Positions 1 through 12,590 of a DNA stretch of 64,000 nt are shown piece after piece. This DNA comes from Otis tarda. Taxonomy: Eukaryota > Chordata > Aves > Otidiformes > Otididae. Below the pieces are notes generated by a model that did no database searches, had not been told where the DNA came from, and worked only from the letters and a program-made list of their open reading frames with translations. The DNA is taken from contig CM048557.1 of assembly GCA_026413225.1 (NCBI GenBank), positions 24,158,871 through 24,222,870 on the forward strand. Direction: 5' to 3'. Numbering within the stretch: position 1 is the first letter of the stretch; every line of letters starts with the position of its first letter. A program made the position numbers and the translations under genes.

Positions 1-344
1 CTCAAGATAATTAAAAGTCTGAGGTACTCACACATCCTAGGGAATGAAACTGGTTATTTAAAGGACCAGGACTGCAAGCATTCCTATTTTCCATATAATC
101 TAGCAGTTAAGAGTATTTGCAAGGAAATAGGGAAACTCAGTTCAATTCATGCTTCAGCTTGATTCTCTTCCAGAAAAGAAGTCTATTTGCTTTATGGGCC
201 TGAAGCAGAGACATATTTACTAGCTATGTAACTCTTCCGGGGCTAGAAGGAAAAGAAGGAGCACGCAAGTTGGCAATCCAGCTTTGAAAAGGTAGTACTG
301 GGTTCCCGTTCCTTTAGTTGGGATTAATACTTTTGTAAACAGAC

Positions 345-355
345 TATATAAAAGG
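345..355 (+). promoter_or_regulatory. TATA-box-like motif
   Basis: TATATAAAAGG fits the TATA consensus with a G-rich 3' flank. No CCAAT or GC box is seen close upstream, and no exon is recognised downstream. Such motifs are common by chance in AT-rich DNA, so function is doubtful. Confidence 0.12.
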
Positions 356-755
356 TAGAAGCCCTTCAAGCTCATTAACTCAAACCTGGTCTGGAAATCG
401 ATTCTAGTCTTTGCAGTCTATGTTAGACACTGTTCATTAAAGTATTTCAAAGCTCTGGAAGCCTCTATAGATAGTAGATACAATCTATTGATTAATATCC
501 TGCAATACACCCCAGAAAAAAAAAAAACAAAAACAAACATTTAGGCTCGACTTAACAGCATACTCAAAGGATGAATACCTTTTGAACAGAGTTGCAGAAG
601 AGATTAAAGCTCAATTAAACCTACAGTAGACAAGATCCCTGCTTTTTATTCTTGGTTGTCTAGTGTAGAAGGATGAAGAGAAGATCTCACTGAGCTCTAC
701 TGCATCTTCAGTGGTTTTAACCTCCTGAAAAGACTGTTATAAATATTACCTAAAT

Positions 756-785
756 TATTATAGGCTATATATATAGCCTATAATA
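756..785. repeat. 30-bp perfect palindrome
   Basis: The sequence equals its own reverse complement over 30 bp, with a TAGGC/GCCTA core around an alternating TA centre. Another TATATAGGC copy lies just downstream (to about 803). It could extrude a cruciform. It is probably a product of AT-microsatellite evolution. Confidence 0.7.
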
Positions 786-2919
786 TATACATATATATAG
801 GCTTCATCACTTCTTAAATTTGTCTGAACTTTCATAACATTTCCTATAAAATGTTATTTTTATCCAAGATTAGGGAAGGTAGAAAAGAAAAAACATTCAC
901 AACTTGTGTGACTGCAGTTCTGCAGGAGTGTATTGAATAGGAACTCATGGGGCAATCTCTGCACAGAACAGGTAATTGTGCTGTAGATCTCCTTAACTTG
1001 TCTGGCAGCAATGAACACAGGACCAGAGGACAGAGTTCAGAACACACTGTAAAAAATAAAATCTGGACTGTATTTTACTCTTGTACTTTGTAACATAATG
1101 AAATTCACAATAGCTGTACTGAATTTCTGAGTGCAAAGAATAAGAATAAAATAATGCATCTCGAAACAAAAAGTTATGGAACTTTCCAAACCATTCAAAT
1201 CACTAATTCAAATGACAGCCTACATGCAGCAAAATTTCAGCAATGTATCACAATATTAAAGAAGGAACCTGTTTGGTTGGTTTTTTTTTGCTATAAAAAC
1301 ATCTCTATAAATATGAAACTTAAAAACAAAACAAAAAAAACCCCATGATTTTCCACCTTTCTTCAAATGCTTTCCAGAAATAAAATTTATTTCTTGGCTG
1401 AGATCCAGTATCATGAGGCCAAGTTTCAATTTGGGAAGCAGATTTTTGTACGCAAGCGATTAAAAGCCCCTAAAAACCACAGACCCAACAAATCATGCTG
1501 CTATCAGACTTCAGAAATGGAAGTTCAGAGAAGATCATATTTGTGACACATCTTTATCTAAGATTGGGTTTAGTGGTTAAGAGAACAGTTAAATTCTCTC
1601 AGGAAGAATTTCAGACCTCTTCTTTTCAGATCATTCTCCACATTTCCCCTGCTACATTTCCCCCAGACTGTGGCCCAGAACTCAAAACTGGTGAGTTACA
1701 GCAACTGAGCTCCTGACACAATCACGTGGAGAGAGTGATTCCAACATATCCAGCTCTCCATCTATTCTCTTGGCAGATGTTACTTGTTATTATCTCCGAA
1801 GTATATATTTTCCTAAATGTAGATCATGCAATCCAGTCATGAGGTGAACACTCATATTCTGCTGACCTGCTAGTTGAGAGAGTAGTGGAATACTTGAAAC
1901 ACATATCCCTAAACTATGACACAACTCCATTCTAAATGACATTCAGGATTATTTTTTTTTTTTGTCACTGCCAAGAAGTTTAACACAATTTGTGAAAGCT
2001 CGGAAATGGCAAAGCTGTTGCCTTTTTATTCATATTTATTAATTAAAAAATCAACATTAAGCAAAGTAAAGAAAACAGACATTTCATTCTGGAAACCAGA
2101 ATCTTGCAATCCCCTTAATTTCTATCCTAAAAGAATAACCAGTGCAGAGAAAGAATACCTCATTTACAAACATTCATTCAATTCTTCGCTTATCAGCTAA
2201 GGTAGTCAAGAGAAATGCCATTATACAAAACTGATGTTTGCTCCAGTAGCAAAGGGAATGAGAACAGAACATTTTATAAACACCTCCAAGGAACTGATAA
2301 GGAATGACTGTATTTATCTGCATCAGAGGCATAGACAAGAAGCTTCTCACCCATTGCTAATACCATAAACTACCCAATCAATCCATCTATTATAACATCC
2401 ATAGGGAAATATTTTGGCACTAAACCACCTTTTTCTTTTTTTTTTTGGGACATATGCCACACTCCACATACTTCCAAAACATATAGCATTGACAGCTTCT
2501 TCCTTCTAAATATATGCTGTAAAATAGTTTCTAAGGAACTACCAAATTAATTTATATATTCATAATTCAGTTGATTACTGACCGTTTGCTTCTTTCAAAG
2601 GCTTATTGTTGCTAATAGCTGGAATATTTATTTTACTTTAGGTGAAAGTGTTTTCTTGTAAATGGAGGATGCAAGTTCTACATGGTATCTACTTTAAGTT
2701 CCAGATGATCACATACAGTGGCACAGTGACAAATGTAACTTTCCTGAGTAGTCATTAATATGCTAAAAAATACAGCATACCCGGACTTTTACCTTAACTG
2801 AATTTTCTACATGTGAATGACATTTTCAGAAACTAAATAATTATTGAGCTAGTCCATGGGCTTATTGCTTTTTTGTATCACACATACAGGTAATTGTTCT
2901 TACATTCCCATCCTAAGAA

Positions 2920-2951
2920 ATATGCATAGCATATGCATAGCATATGCATAG
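2920..2951. repeat. 11-bp tandem repeat, about 3 copies
   Basis: ATATGCATAGC is repeated almost three times without mismatch. Each unit contains the palindrome TATGCATA, which resembles a POU/octamer half-site. It is a small minisatellite. Confidence 0.75.
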
Positions 2952-3092
2952 AAAGATTTTGCTGTACTGCAGCTATTGCAGGGTTATTTAAGCAAATGAA
3001 AATGTCTCCTTAAGAGCTGGTTTCTTTCTGTGCTCATTCACATCTGAGAGAAAGAGAGCTAATGCTACGGTCTTATGAGTGTTTTATGCATT

Positions 3093-3118
3093 CTGACAAA
3101 CCAAACGAGGTTTGTCAG
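3093..3118. repeat. Short perfect inverted repeat
   Basis: Two 10-bp arms (CTGACAAACC and its complement) surround a 6-bp loop. It is too short for a pre-miRNA and no U-run follows, so no function is assigned. Confidence 0.6.
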
Positions 3119-5635
3119 GAGAGGCTCTAGGCAGCACGGAACTGCTGCAATTTTACATCCCATTGATTACCACAATGGGAATTGAAAACAGTTCTCTGCT
3201 TTCTGCTTGATATCAAAATACTGTTGCAGACCTCAGAAAAATATGCAGGTCCTCCAGTAAAGAGAAAACGAGGAAACTTTGTACAGCATTGTTTCCTCAA
3301 GAATTTGAATCAGGCCCACCTGACCTTTATAAAGGCTAATAATAAAGCAATAAGATGACATGCAGTAAAGTATGTCATTCTGTGAGTAGGTTTGCAATAG
3401 GTTACATGGAAAAAAAGGGCAGTTCAATGCCCTGAGGCTTTGGGGATATGCTTTTTTTTTGCGGAAAGTGCATCTTGTATACTGCTTACATAGTATGTGG
3501 GAATTCACGTGTCACAACAAACAATGTTAAAAGAACAAGGACCTAACAAAGCTGGTAAGAAAATTAAGATTTATTATTGCTGTCACATTGCCTCAGTCAT
3601 TGACTGGTTTGATGTTCTGGAGAGTTTTTCTATGAAATGTTCATGGGACTATTTTTATTGCTATTACAAAAAAAAACCTCAAGTCTTTCCTCCTTCCACA
3701 TCTTCAGTGACTTGTTTTTGCTGGATCCAGCAGTCCCCATGCACAGAATGTTACCATTTTATAAGGGATGGACTCACATTCTAAGCATAGCAAAACAACC
3801 CCAAAACCACACAGAATAATCTATAGTGACAGTAGTAGAAGTCTGTTCTACTCAGAGATTGCAAGTGACATACGTAGTACCATGTGCTAAGCAAGCTGTG
3901 ATAGTCACTAACCCCTTAGGGCGCCTAGCAACCTTTAGCAGCATTCATTGGAAAGAGATTTTCAGCACTTTGCAGAATTAAATTCCTAATAAAAGTGTTT
4001 ACTCAGAATTAATCCGAGCAGCTCTCAATGCTCCCTAAAATCAGACTTACTGCAACCTCAGTGTCAAAATCAATTTAATTTAAAAAGGAAATCTGTATTA
4101 AAAATAATGTCAATTTTACAGACTTTCCAGTGGACTCGTCACCAAACTGGGAATCAGAAGATCAAAGTTCTGAATTTCATCATGCCTTTCTGATATGTTA
4201 TTTTGACTTTATTATATCCATATATGCATACCTATACCAATTCTATACATGTACTTCCAATTCAGATACATTTTCAACACATATAACATATAAGCAACTA
4301 TTAATATAACAGACAAACTTAAGCAACAGTTTGAAACAACACAAAAATTGAAAACCAAGTTTCAGCAAGTTAATTACATCTGTGTTACTCTCACCAAGAA
4401 TATCCAGTTACAGGAAGCTGGATGCAAAAATTAAACATAAGCACTCCCAGTGACTCCCATTAGAACATAATGGGATCTATGTATGAAGTAAAACTAGGTC
4501 TGCGTGACAAAGAAACATGCCAATTGAAAAAAAGAAGCACAACTCAAATGACACTCAAATACTACAAAGCAGCCAATAAGAACTAAGCTAATGGACATGT
4601 GCGGGTAAGTGGTAGTTTGATCAGTACCAGAACAGAGAAATCTAGAAAAAGAAGATCCATCTCCCACCTAAAAGGCAGATTTCAAGAATTTACAAGTGTC
4701 TGTTCCCTGCCTGAGAAGGGTATGATAAAAGCAACAGTCCTCTTAGAAATGCAGTAAGTAATCTCATCCATCATCTTAAGGACACAAAAACGCAAGAATA
4801 AATTTGGGTAAAAATTATTCTCCAGATTTCTTGATCCTGTGATATAAAGCAAGACAAAGACATAGTAAGTAAGGCCCAGAAAAAAACAGAGTGATGGGAC
4901 AAGTCTCTTGATTCCAGTTGAAAAAACAATTTACTAAAGTTAAGAACAAAAGCAATCCACTAGTCAAAATTAGGAAGCATTTACTTTTTCTATAATAATA
5001 CGAATCTCGTTCACAATAAAGTGTGGTGTGCTTAATGGCATCTGTGACAACTGTTCTCACCTACTGGTTATTGATCTGCTGGAGAGGTATAAATTCCAAC
5101 TTTTCCAGGAATCATTCAAAAGAATAATTCTAAGGGGTAATTATCATCCTTGGATTATACATATACTATGTTAGTAACCTATCACCCACTACTTCATATG
5201 GTAATGCTGCTTTATAGAACATAACCCACTATAAACTCACTGCAACACTGAACACATAGAATATAACTTTCTGTTATTTTCTTTATTTTTGTACACAGCA
5301 TATGTGTATATAAACTGAACTTTATAATATCAGGAGCAAGTTAAAGTTGTGAGACACAGAAGATTTAAAAGGAAAAAAAAAGAAAAGAGTACTTCTAAAA
5401 ATTTAAATTAATTTCTACAATTTCTAACACCAATAATGAGTTTTAGATTGGCTATTCTTCACTGTAACTGGTCAAATATACCTACGGCTTTAGCTGTTCC
5501 AGATGGCCATAAGCTGCCGTGAAATGCCTGACTTGACGATAATAGTCACTGTGAGTTCCATAATGAAAGCAGTGAAATTTGGGCCATAGTAATTTCATGA
5601 GTACAGTGCTTACACAGAGCAGCGTGTTGGAATAC

Positions 5636-5853
5636 CACAGAATGGCTGAGGTTGGAAGGGACCTCTGGAAGTCATCTTGTTCAAACTTCCTGCTGAAGAC
5701 CCCAGCTTGAGTGGCCTCTGGCCCTGCACTGGTGCATGGAATCGTTCCTCTCCAGGTGCAAGACTGCACTTCTCTATGTTGAACTTCAAGAGGTTCCTGT
5801 CAGCCCATTTCTCCAGCCTTTCAAGGTCCCTCTGTATGGCAGCACAACACTCT
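5636..5853 (-). mobile_element. Old CR1 LINE fragment
   Basis: On the minus strand this begins inside the CR1 reverse-transcriptase ORF; residues such as AIQRDLERLEKWADRNLLKFN can be read near 5760-5850. It then passes to the CR1 3' end, whose complement reads CACAGAATGGCTGAGGTTGG. The body between the RT segment and the 3' end is missing, so the copy has an internal deletion as well as the usual 5' truncation. Many substitutions mark it as old. Confidence 0.85.
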
Positions 5854-8800
5854 GAATAGGCATATTTAACATATTCTTGGGTCACTTGTTTAATACACTG
5901 CTAATTTTGTTTCTTATCTTATTTTTCTGTGAAATATGACAAATACTAACACTTTGTCCTTCTTCTTTTGCAATTTACTGAATAGATAATATATATGTTA
6001 TGCAATTTTTTAGCAATCATTAATTTGTTGTTTCTTTCTGGGAGCTATCACATTAGAGACACTGCTACAAGAATAAACGCTGCAGCTTAGGCCAATTAGT
6101 CTCACACTGAGTAGCTTTCATCTAAACATATAAAATCATGATTATATATATAGAAATTGATATAATAAATAAAATATCTGTAATCTTAACTTGGTGCTAC
6201 ACTGCAAGTCTAAGGATCTAAAGGGCTGAATTATAGTCAAAGGGTTTTTTGTTTGGTTGTTTGTTTTGCTTGGTTGGTTGGGACTTCTTAAAAAATAAAT
6301 TAACTAAGGCGCTTTTTTTAACTTCTGATTTTGGATACCCAGTGATGGAAACTTTATGGTCTGAATTTTAGGGTTATGGATCTCTCAGTGAGTTCAAAGT
6401 TATGTATCATCAGCATTTTATAAATTCAGACTTTGCAGGAATTTAAACTTGGTTACTCGTATACCAACACATCCAACACAGATCATTAAAAAAATGTAGG
6501 GCAACACACTCCTTTTTAAAAAAGGTCATATATTTTTAACCAATTTCTGAGAAGTTGCATGATCATAATTAGTGAACATATCTATAACATATTTCATAAA
6601 TGGAATTCTAGAGAACTGCTAAGTTTTATTATGCTGTTACTCACATTACTTTGTATTTAAATTAATCAAAATTAAATAAAGCAGGTATGAAACTTTAAAT
6701 ACCTTTAAAACTTTTAACTTTAAAATAAATATGTATTCCTAATGCAGATATATTGAATCTCATCTATGCTGCATTAATGGCAGCTTCACTGGGAAGAAAC
6801 TGGGTAAAAGACTGTTTCAAAGCTAACTGACAAAAATACAAATTTCTTTCAAATGCAGTAACTTTTTGCATTCAGGGCTGAGGGAAACCAAATAACTCCC
6901 TGACACAAAATTATTGTCTGAGGAGGAGACACTGTCAATCACTACAGCCTTGATCCTGTGCATTTCTTGCACCTGAAAGAATATTGGATTCAAAGCAATA
7001 TTGAATGACCAAGAAATTTTACCAGTATAATTCAAACTAACCTAGTCTGTTATTTTCACCATGTACTCTACATGAGTCTGATGCAATCATGGGTGCAAAA
7101 TCACCCTAAGTCTAGCAATCTTGTAACTAAAATGATAACAGTAAACAGGGTATTCAGAGATGGAAGCGTGATAAGAAAAACTTATTGCAGGAGGACAGAT
7201 TAGTCCAACATGGCTAAATAAAAAGACAGGATTTTATTAATATCTGAAGATTACAGATCTTGAGGAAGAAAATCTCTATTTAGCATGGTACAGGGAAAAT
7301 GAAACTCTGAGAAAATAAAAATAGTATAACACGAAGGTAATAAGCCAAACAGTAGCAGAACACTTAATGAGAGTGAAATCTATCCAACAGAGACATAATT
7401 CTGTAAGGCAAGAACATTTGGAAATAGAATAGACGAAGTATGAGACAGCAAGAAACAATTGAATACTGAGTACATGGAAAGCTAAAACATCTCTATTTGC
7501 CTTTTTTATCTTTGAGATTACTTCTACTCAATCATTCTGGAGCACCACTACATTTTAACAACTCTTTCTTTTGTCTTCTTTCTCCCTTCCTTTTCCTTTT
7601 AAAAGTGCTATCAAAACATATGGGACCTCATTTCCCTTCCTTTTCCTTCTGCTTTAAAGGAAGAATTTGTATAATCTATGTTTACCCGAATGTTTTCGTA
7701 TTTGATTCTTTATATCTGAAAACCTATTTTAAGCAACATCTGGACACAGTGTTCAACATTCCTCCTTTATAATGTAGCTTTCTGTAGCCACATGATTTTT
7801 ATAAGGTCATCTATCACAATAGTGTCTCAGTGACCTTATAAGAAACTAGATGAATGTATGAAGAAAGATTTGGGCTAGAGAAAATGCTAAGTATTGTGAC
7901 TATTTACTACATCTATACACCCACATACGGAGTTAATTCACAAAGAGTAGACTAAGGTTCTTCCAAAAGGAGTGAAAAGCTTACAAGCCTGCAAGCATTT
8001 TACAGAAAAGATTTGATGCTAACACAATTCTAGAAAGTAGGATTCAAAAGCCTTTGATGCCAGAAGAAAATAAATACTTATCTCTCCTCATTTAAAAAAA
8101 AAAATCAGAAGAGTTTTGCCTTTACTGGGAAACTGTATTTTAAATACTAGAATTGTCTGTTATCGGTAAATCTTTGTTGAAATACTCTATATCTGCTAAA
8201 GGGGAAGTGTGGTGAATTTCTAGGATTTTTTTAGTCATATTCATTTTTTTAATACATTTTTCCAAATACTTTCAAATGTCAAAGGTAAAGGGAAGAAAAA
8301 TACAAAGATAGTCACTAGTATCCAAATGTTGTATTTTCCATCAATAGCTGCTAATCCTTAAATTCTCCAGTAACATTATCCCTTTTGAAACTCTTACAAA
8401 ATGTTTATATTAACATTTTTTTCAACACAAAAATCATCTACTTTCAGAGTCTCTTGCAATAAGTGTCTGAAATATGAGAGTTTTGTATCTCTGTCCCCTC
8501 AACACTCTTACTATTATACTTAACAAATGGGAATTTCATTCAGCAAGATTTTGGTCTGAATAAACTACATGAAAAATCAAATAATAAAAAAAATTATTTT
8601 CACATTTTATTCAGTTTGCCTAACTTACATTTAACTTGTGGTCTGTTATAAAATAGTTAATTGGGGGTTTATCTAAGAGCCTCTACTGCCTTTTGGTGGG
8701 ATATGTGCAACAGAAATATTTAAATATACACAGTCAGTTTTTTAACTAACTTGATGGGGTTTAGTGTGTAAGAATAGGATCTTTTAAAGGATGTAAATCT

Positions 8801-9426
8801 TTTCACATTTGTTTCTGCACATACAATTAAATGTGATGCATAATCTAAGCATTTTAAAAAAAAATTCTTAGGAACTCTTATCATTCCTCCCATTTCAACT
8901 CCAGGAAAACAATACATTTTGATTGATCGACTGAAAGTATGATTTAAACTAATGTATTTCACTCTCTCTCACACACACACTTTATTAAATTAATCTTAAT
9001 TGCTGTATAATCTGGTGAAAATCAACAACTGGAAGACTGCACTCAAGACACACTTGAGAATGGAATAGCAGAGGTTTTGCATATCTGGGACAGAGCTGCA
9101 TAGTGCACATGTGGGGAAAAAAAAAAGATGTGATAGAAAGGGTTTACAATAATAAGAAAGTAAAAAAATAAATAATGCGTAGTGGAACAAACTCATGGTT
9201 GACTGACACTTTGTGTCATAGGAACCTGCATGGACCAGGAACTCTGGAGGGAAGTGCTTAAAAAACTCAAATCTATCTGCCTATCTCTAAAAAGCTATAT
9301 GTACTGAACCGAGTTTGGAAAAAAATATCACACAGAATACCACCAAAGTATTGCTAGTTCACACTAAACACTACCCTTGCTTGAATTCTAAGGAGATTTT
9401 AGAGTTTGAGTTTGCTTATTTGTAAA
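5854..9426. other. AT-rich non-coding DNA
   Basis: No gene or recognisable mobile element. It contains A/T runs and a short CT/CA microsatellite near 8962-8982. Open frames are short and lack domain-like features. Confidence 0.7.
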
Positions 9427-10582
9427 TGTTCTGGATTTATTTAGTGGGGGAGGGGGGGCCTAAGGTGGTAGCTTCTGTAGGAAACTGCTAGAAGTTGCTC
9501 CCCTTTGTTCAGTGGACTCGGCTGGGCCTAGGGCAGACCTGCTGCTGGCCAAGGCTGAGCCAATTGGTAGCAGAATGTCCCATGATAACACCTCTGTTAT
9601 AATGTATTTAAGAAGGGGAAAACAGAAAAAAAAAAAAAAGAGAGCCGAGATGATGTGAAGGAGCAAGGGCAGAAAGGTGGAGACGTGAGCCTTGTGGGCC
9701 TTGCAGGCCTCAACCTCTGGCCTCCCGCCGGGCAGACTGGGCCTGACTCGGCCCAGCCCAGATGCAAGAAGTGGAGAGGAGATGAGATGTGAATGAGATG
9801 TAAAAAGATCCTGAGAGGCATCTGCCAGCCTGTTGTGAAGAATTTTTCTTGTGAGAGGAACGGCTGCAGGCGCCAAGGTCAGTGAAGAAGGAGAGGGAGG
9901 AGTGATGCGGCTTCTGGCCAAGATTCCCCTGCAGCCTGTGGTGATGGCCATGGTGGAGCAGGTTGTCCCCCTGCAGCCCATGGAGGCCCATGGAGGAGCA
10001 GAGATCCACCTGCAGCCTGTGAAGGACCCCACATCGGAGGAGGTGGATGCCTGAAGGAGGCTGTGGCCTGTGGAGGGCCCACTGGGGCAGCTGTTCTGGA
10101 GGGACTGCACCCCGTGAAAGAGATGACCCACACCGGAGCAGTTTCACAAAGGACTGTGGCCTGTGGGAGGGACCCCACGCTGGAGCAGAGGAGGAATGCA
10201 AGGAGTTCTTCCCCTGATGATCAAGTAGCAGCGTAAAACAATGCGTAACGAACTGACCGTGACCCCCATTCCCTCTTTCCCCCTGTGCCACTCAGGGCGG
10301 GGGAAGGTAGTAGAAATAATGCTAAGCCCGGGAAGAGGGAGGAGTGGGGGGAGGTTATCTTGTTCCCTGTCTCATTCTTCTGCTACTTTTAGAAATAACT
10401 GAATAGTTTTCCCCAAGTTGAGTCTGTTTTGCCCGTAACGGTAACTTTAAGGATTTCTCCCCATCCTTATCTCAAACCTCGAGCTGTTTTTCCTTATATC
10501 ATCTCCCCCTATTCTCTCGGAGGGAGGGGGTAGCGAGAGAGAGACTGCGTAGTCTGGTCCTGATCGGTGCTGAACTATGATA
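9427..10582 (+). mobile_element. Solo LTR, ERVL-type (full-length copy)
   Basis: It aligns along its whole length with the LTR at 47351-48263 and is 243 bp longer. Decayed ends TGTTCTGG...CTATGATA correspond to TGTCGTGG...CTACGACA in the other copy. In order it shows a CCAAT/TATTTAAG promoter region, an A-rich tract (about 9625-9643), a G/A-rich leader, a segment rich in GTGGAGGGACC-like phrases (about 9930-10200), and a C-rich 3' part. The layout matches an avian ERVL LTR family known from bird genomes, recalled rather than searched. No gag, pol or env lies on either side, so it is a solo LTR. No clean target duplication is visible. Most differences from the other copy are CpG to TpG/CpA changes, pointing to greater age or methylation. 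Confidence 0.85.
9560..9612 (+). promoter_or_regulatory. LTR core promoter: CCAAT plus TATTTAAG
   Basis: CCAATTGG at 9560-9567 is followed about 40 bp later by TATTTAAG at 9605-9612, a normal CCAAT-to-TATA arrangement for an LTR U3. The same block is kept in the 47-kb copy, though there CCAAT is present only as ATTGG. Present activity is unknown. Confidence 0.5.
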
Positions 10583-10839
10583 ATGAAAGGAAACTTTGAA
10601 ATTAAAAGTAATTTCAAGTAGAAAAAACTCAACATAACATTTGTATTTTTTTCTGATAAATGTGAAGAAAGATTTCTTAAAAATTTAAACTAATAACACA
10701 ATTTGACATTAAATTAGTAAATGTTTTATTCCACTCTGATCTTTACATTTTTCCTGTTTGGGGAGGAAGAAAACATCCAGTAAGAACGTGGAGAACCTGG
10801 ATGCCAGGTTGAATACAAGGACTTTCACTGAGCACTGCA

Positions 10840-11488
10840 CATGGTTACTGCAAGTTTGCCAAACCACATACTGGATTGTCAGGAGCACAATGGCCAGCAC
10901 ATCAAGGGAAGTTATTAATTATCTTTCTCTACCTGGCACTAGTGAGGCTGCACTTAAAATATTGGATTGAATTTTGGGCCCTGGATTTCAAGAAGGATGT
11001 GCAGAAGCTGAAGAGGGCTCAGAGGAAGGCTACCAAGAGTATAAGGGTCTAGAGCACATTTCTAGGAGGAGGGGTTAAGGAAGTAGGGCTGGTTTTGTCT
11101 GGCAGAGAGGAGGTTAAGGGGTGCTGCTCTGTTGGCAGTCTACAGTCCTTCAAGGGGATTTACAAAGATGACCACAGCAAATTATTTTCCGGAGTGACAA
11201 ATCAAAAAAGAGGCAAGAGCCAAAAATTGCAGGATAGTATGTAAGACTGGCATTAGAAAAAAATTAGGAAAATTAGGAAAAAATTAGAAATCACCTTTCC
11301 ATTAGAAAGGTGATGTAGCACAGGAGCAAGCGGGACTGTGGAACATCTATTCTTGAGAGATTTTACAACTAAACTAGACAAAGCAAGGCCTAATTTGATG
11401 CACTGCTGGTGACAGCCCCACTTCGAGTGTACAAATGGTCTTGATATTTTCCAATGCTCCTTTCAACCAATATTTTCCTGATTCTATG
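10840..11488 (+). mobile_element. Ancient CR1 LINE fragment
   Basis: Degenerate but recognisable CR1 order: GGCCAGCACATCAAGGGAAG (SRSRE region of the RT ORF), then CACTAGTGAGGCTGCAC (LVRPH), then CAGAGGAAGGCTACCAAG (QRRATK), then a 3' tail ending GATTCTATGA. Frames are broken. An A-rich run of near-repeats (11246-11285) and a small hairpin (11290-11314) sit inside it. The left boundary is uncertain and may extend to about 10790. Confidence 0.75.
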
Positions 11489-12448
11489 AAGTTACAACAG
11501 TAGAAACACTTGCACAGACATATTCACATTTTTTTTCTCTTAAATGCACAATAAAATCAATTAACAACTTAAAATATCCAAAAATTAAATAAGTAGAAAT
11601 GTAACAGTTTTAGGGGGCTTGAAAGGTCCTTTTAGACATTCTGGTTTGAAAAAACAGGTCCAGAAATCTTAGGCAAAAAGGAAAAAAAAAAAAAAGCTTT
11701 TTGTTATCTAAAGTTACAAGTTACAGAAACAGACATATGGGGAAAAAAAATCATGGTTGAATGCTTTTACATAGGCACGGATCTACTTTTATAGGTGTTA
11801 TAAAATAAATTTTATGTGTGATATAATACAATATTATGCACAATAATTAGAAGTTGAAAAATAATAGCCACTATTTGGAAAGAACAGAATGCTTAGTTCT
11901 AAAATAATTTTCATTTGTTTAATGATCTTTCCCAAGGGCCTAAAAGATGCCGACCAACTACAGCCTCTAATGACTTCATAATCCAATTTTGCACTTGGCT
12001 TATTATAGCAACTTGCATTTCTCTTCTATGGCTCAATCCTGCATGGTAGAGAGATCTAGTCCTGATCCAGTAAAGCATCCTGACTCTTGCTGGTCTTATC
12101 CAGATCATGGAGTCTTTAGATATTTCCTTTTCAGTAAGGATAACAAAAGAAGTGAGTAGAAGAAAGAGTCTTAACACTGCTTCCTAACACAATAAGTAAG
12201 CTGAGAAAAGCTCATGTAAATACGGTAGTAAGATTAACAGATTGCAATAAATCATTTTCCTTATGGGTCAAGGCATTGTTTGAGTTGGAACTGTAACTAA
12301 ATGACAATTCCCTTCCTGGGATTCTTCTTGGATATTCCTTCCTCTACTGAAGGAATTGAACAACTGTTCAGTCTAGCTTTTAATTTACTCCCATCTGTAT
12401 TGTCAAGTCATGCACAATAAAATAATTTGAATTTTCAAGCTAGGTTAA
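11489..12448. other. AT-rich DNA with a possible ancient repeat relic
   Basis: No gene is seen. 11930-12180 has phrases such as CAATCCTGCATGG and CCTGATCCAGTAAAGC that resemble old amniote interspersed repeats. The family cannot be named from sight. Confidence 0.4.
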
Positions 12449-12590
12449 TCATAGAATCATAGAATGGTTTGGGTTGGAAGGGACCTTCAAAGATCACCTT
12501 CAAAGATCCCTGCAAGAAGCAGGGACATCTTCGACTAGATCAGGTTGTCCGGAGCCTCATCCAACCTGGCCTTGAACGTTTCCAGGGATA
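12449..12590 (-). mobile_element. CR1 LINE 3' end fragment
   Basis: Reading + gives TCATAGAATCATAGAATGG, the complement of the CR1 3' octamer tail, followed by the usual GGGTTGGAAGGGACC and the complement of the ORF2 C-terminus. The insert is very short (142 bp). A 13-bp unit ACCTTCAAAGATC is tandemly duplicated at 12483-12508. Confidence 0.93.

Larger units (their letters stand above)
1..5635. other. AT-rich non-coding DNA
   Basis: No recognisable exon, RNA gene or mobile element. Short open frames here are the length expected in AT-rich random DNA and look like no known protein. The stretch holds a TATA-like motif, a palindrome, an 11-bp tandem repeat and a short hairpin, listed separately. 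It is probably intron or intergenic sequence. Confidence 0.7.

Noticed and set aside
3093-3118. Hairpin as a microRNA gene
   Set aside because: Arms of 10 bp are far shorter than a pre-miRNA stem, and the flanks do not extend the pairing.
9460-10131. 223-codon minus-strand open frame
   Set aside because: It is antisense to the solo LTR and arises from its GC-rich body. The same antisense opening occurs in the second LTR (47447-48097).
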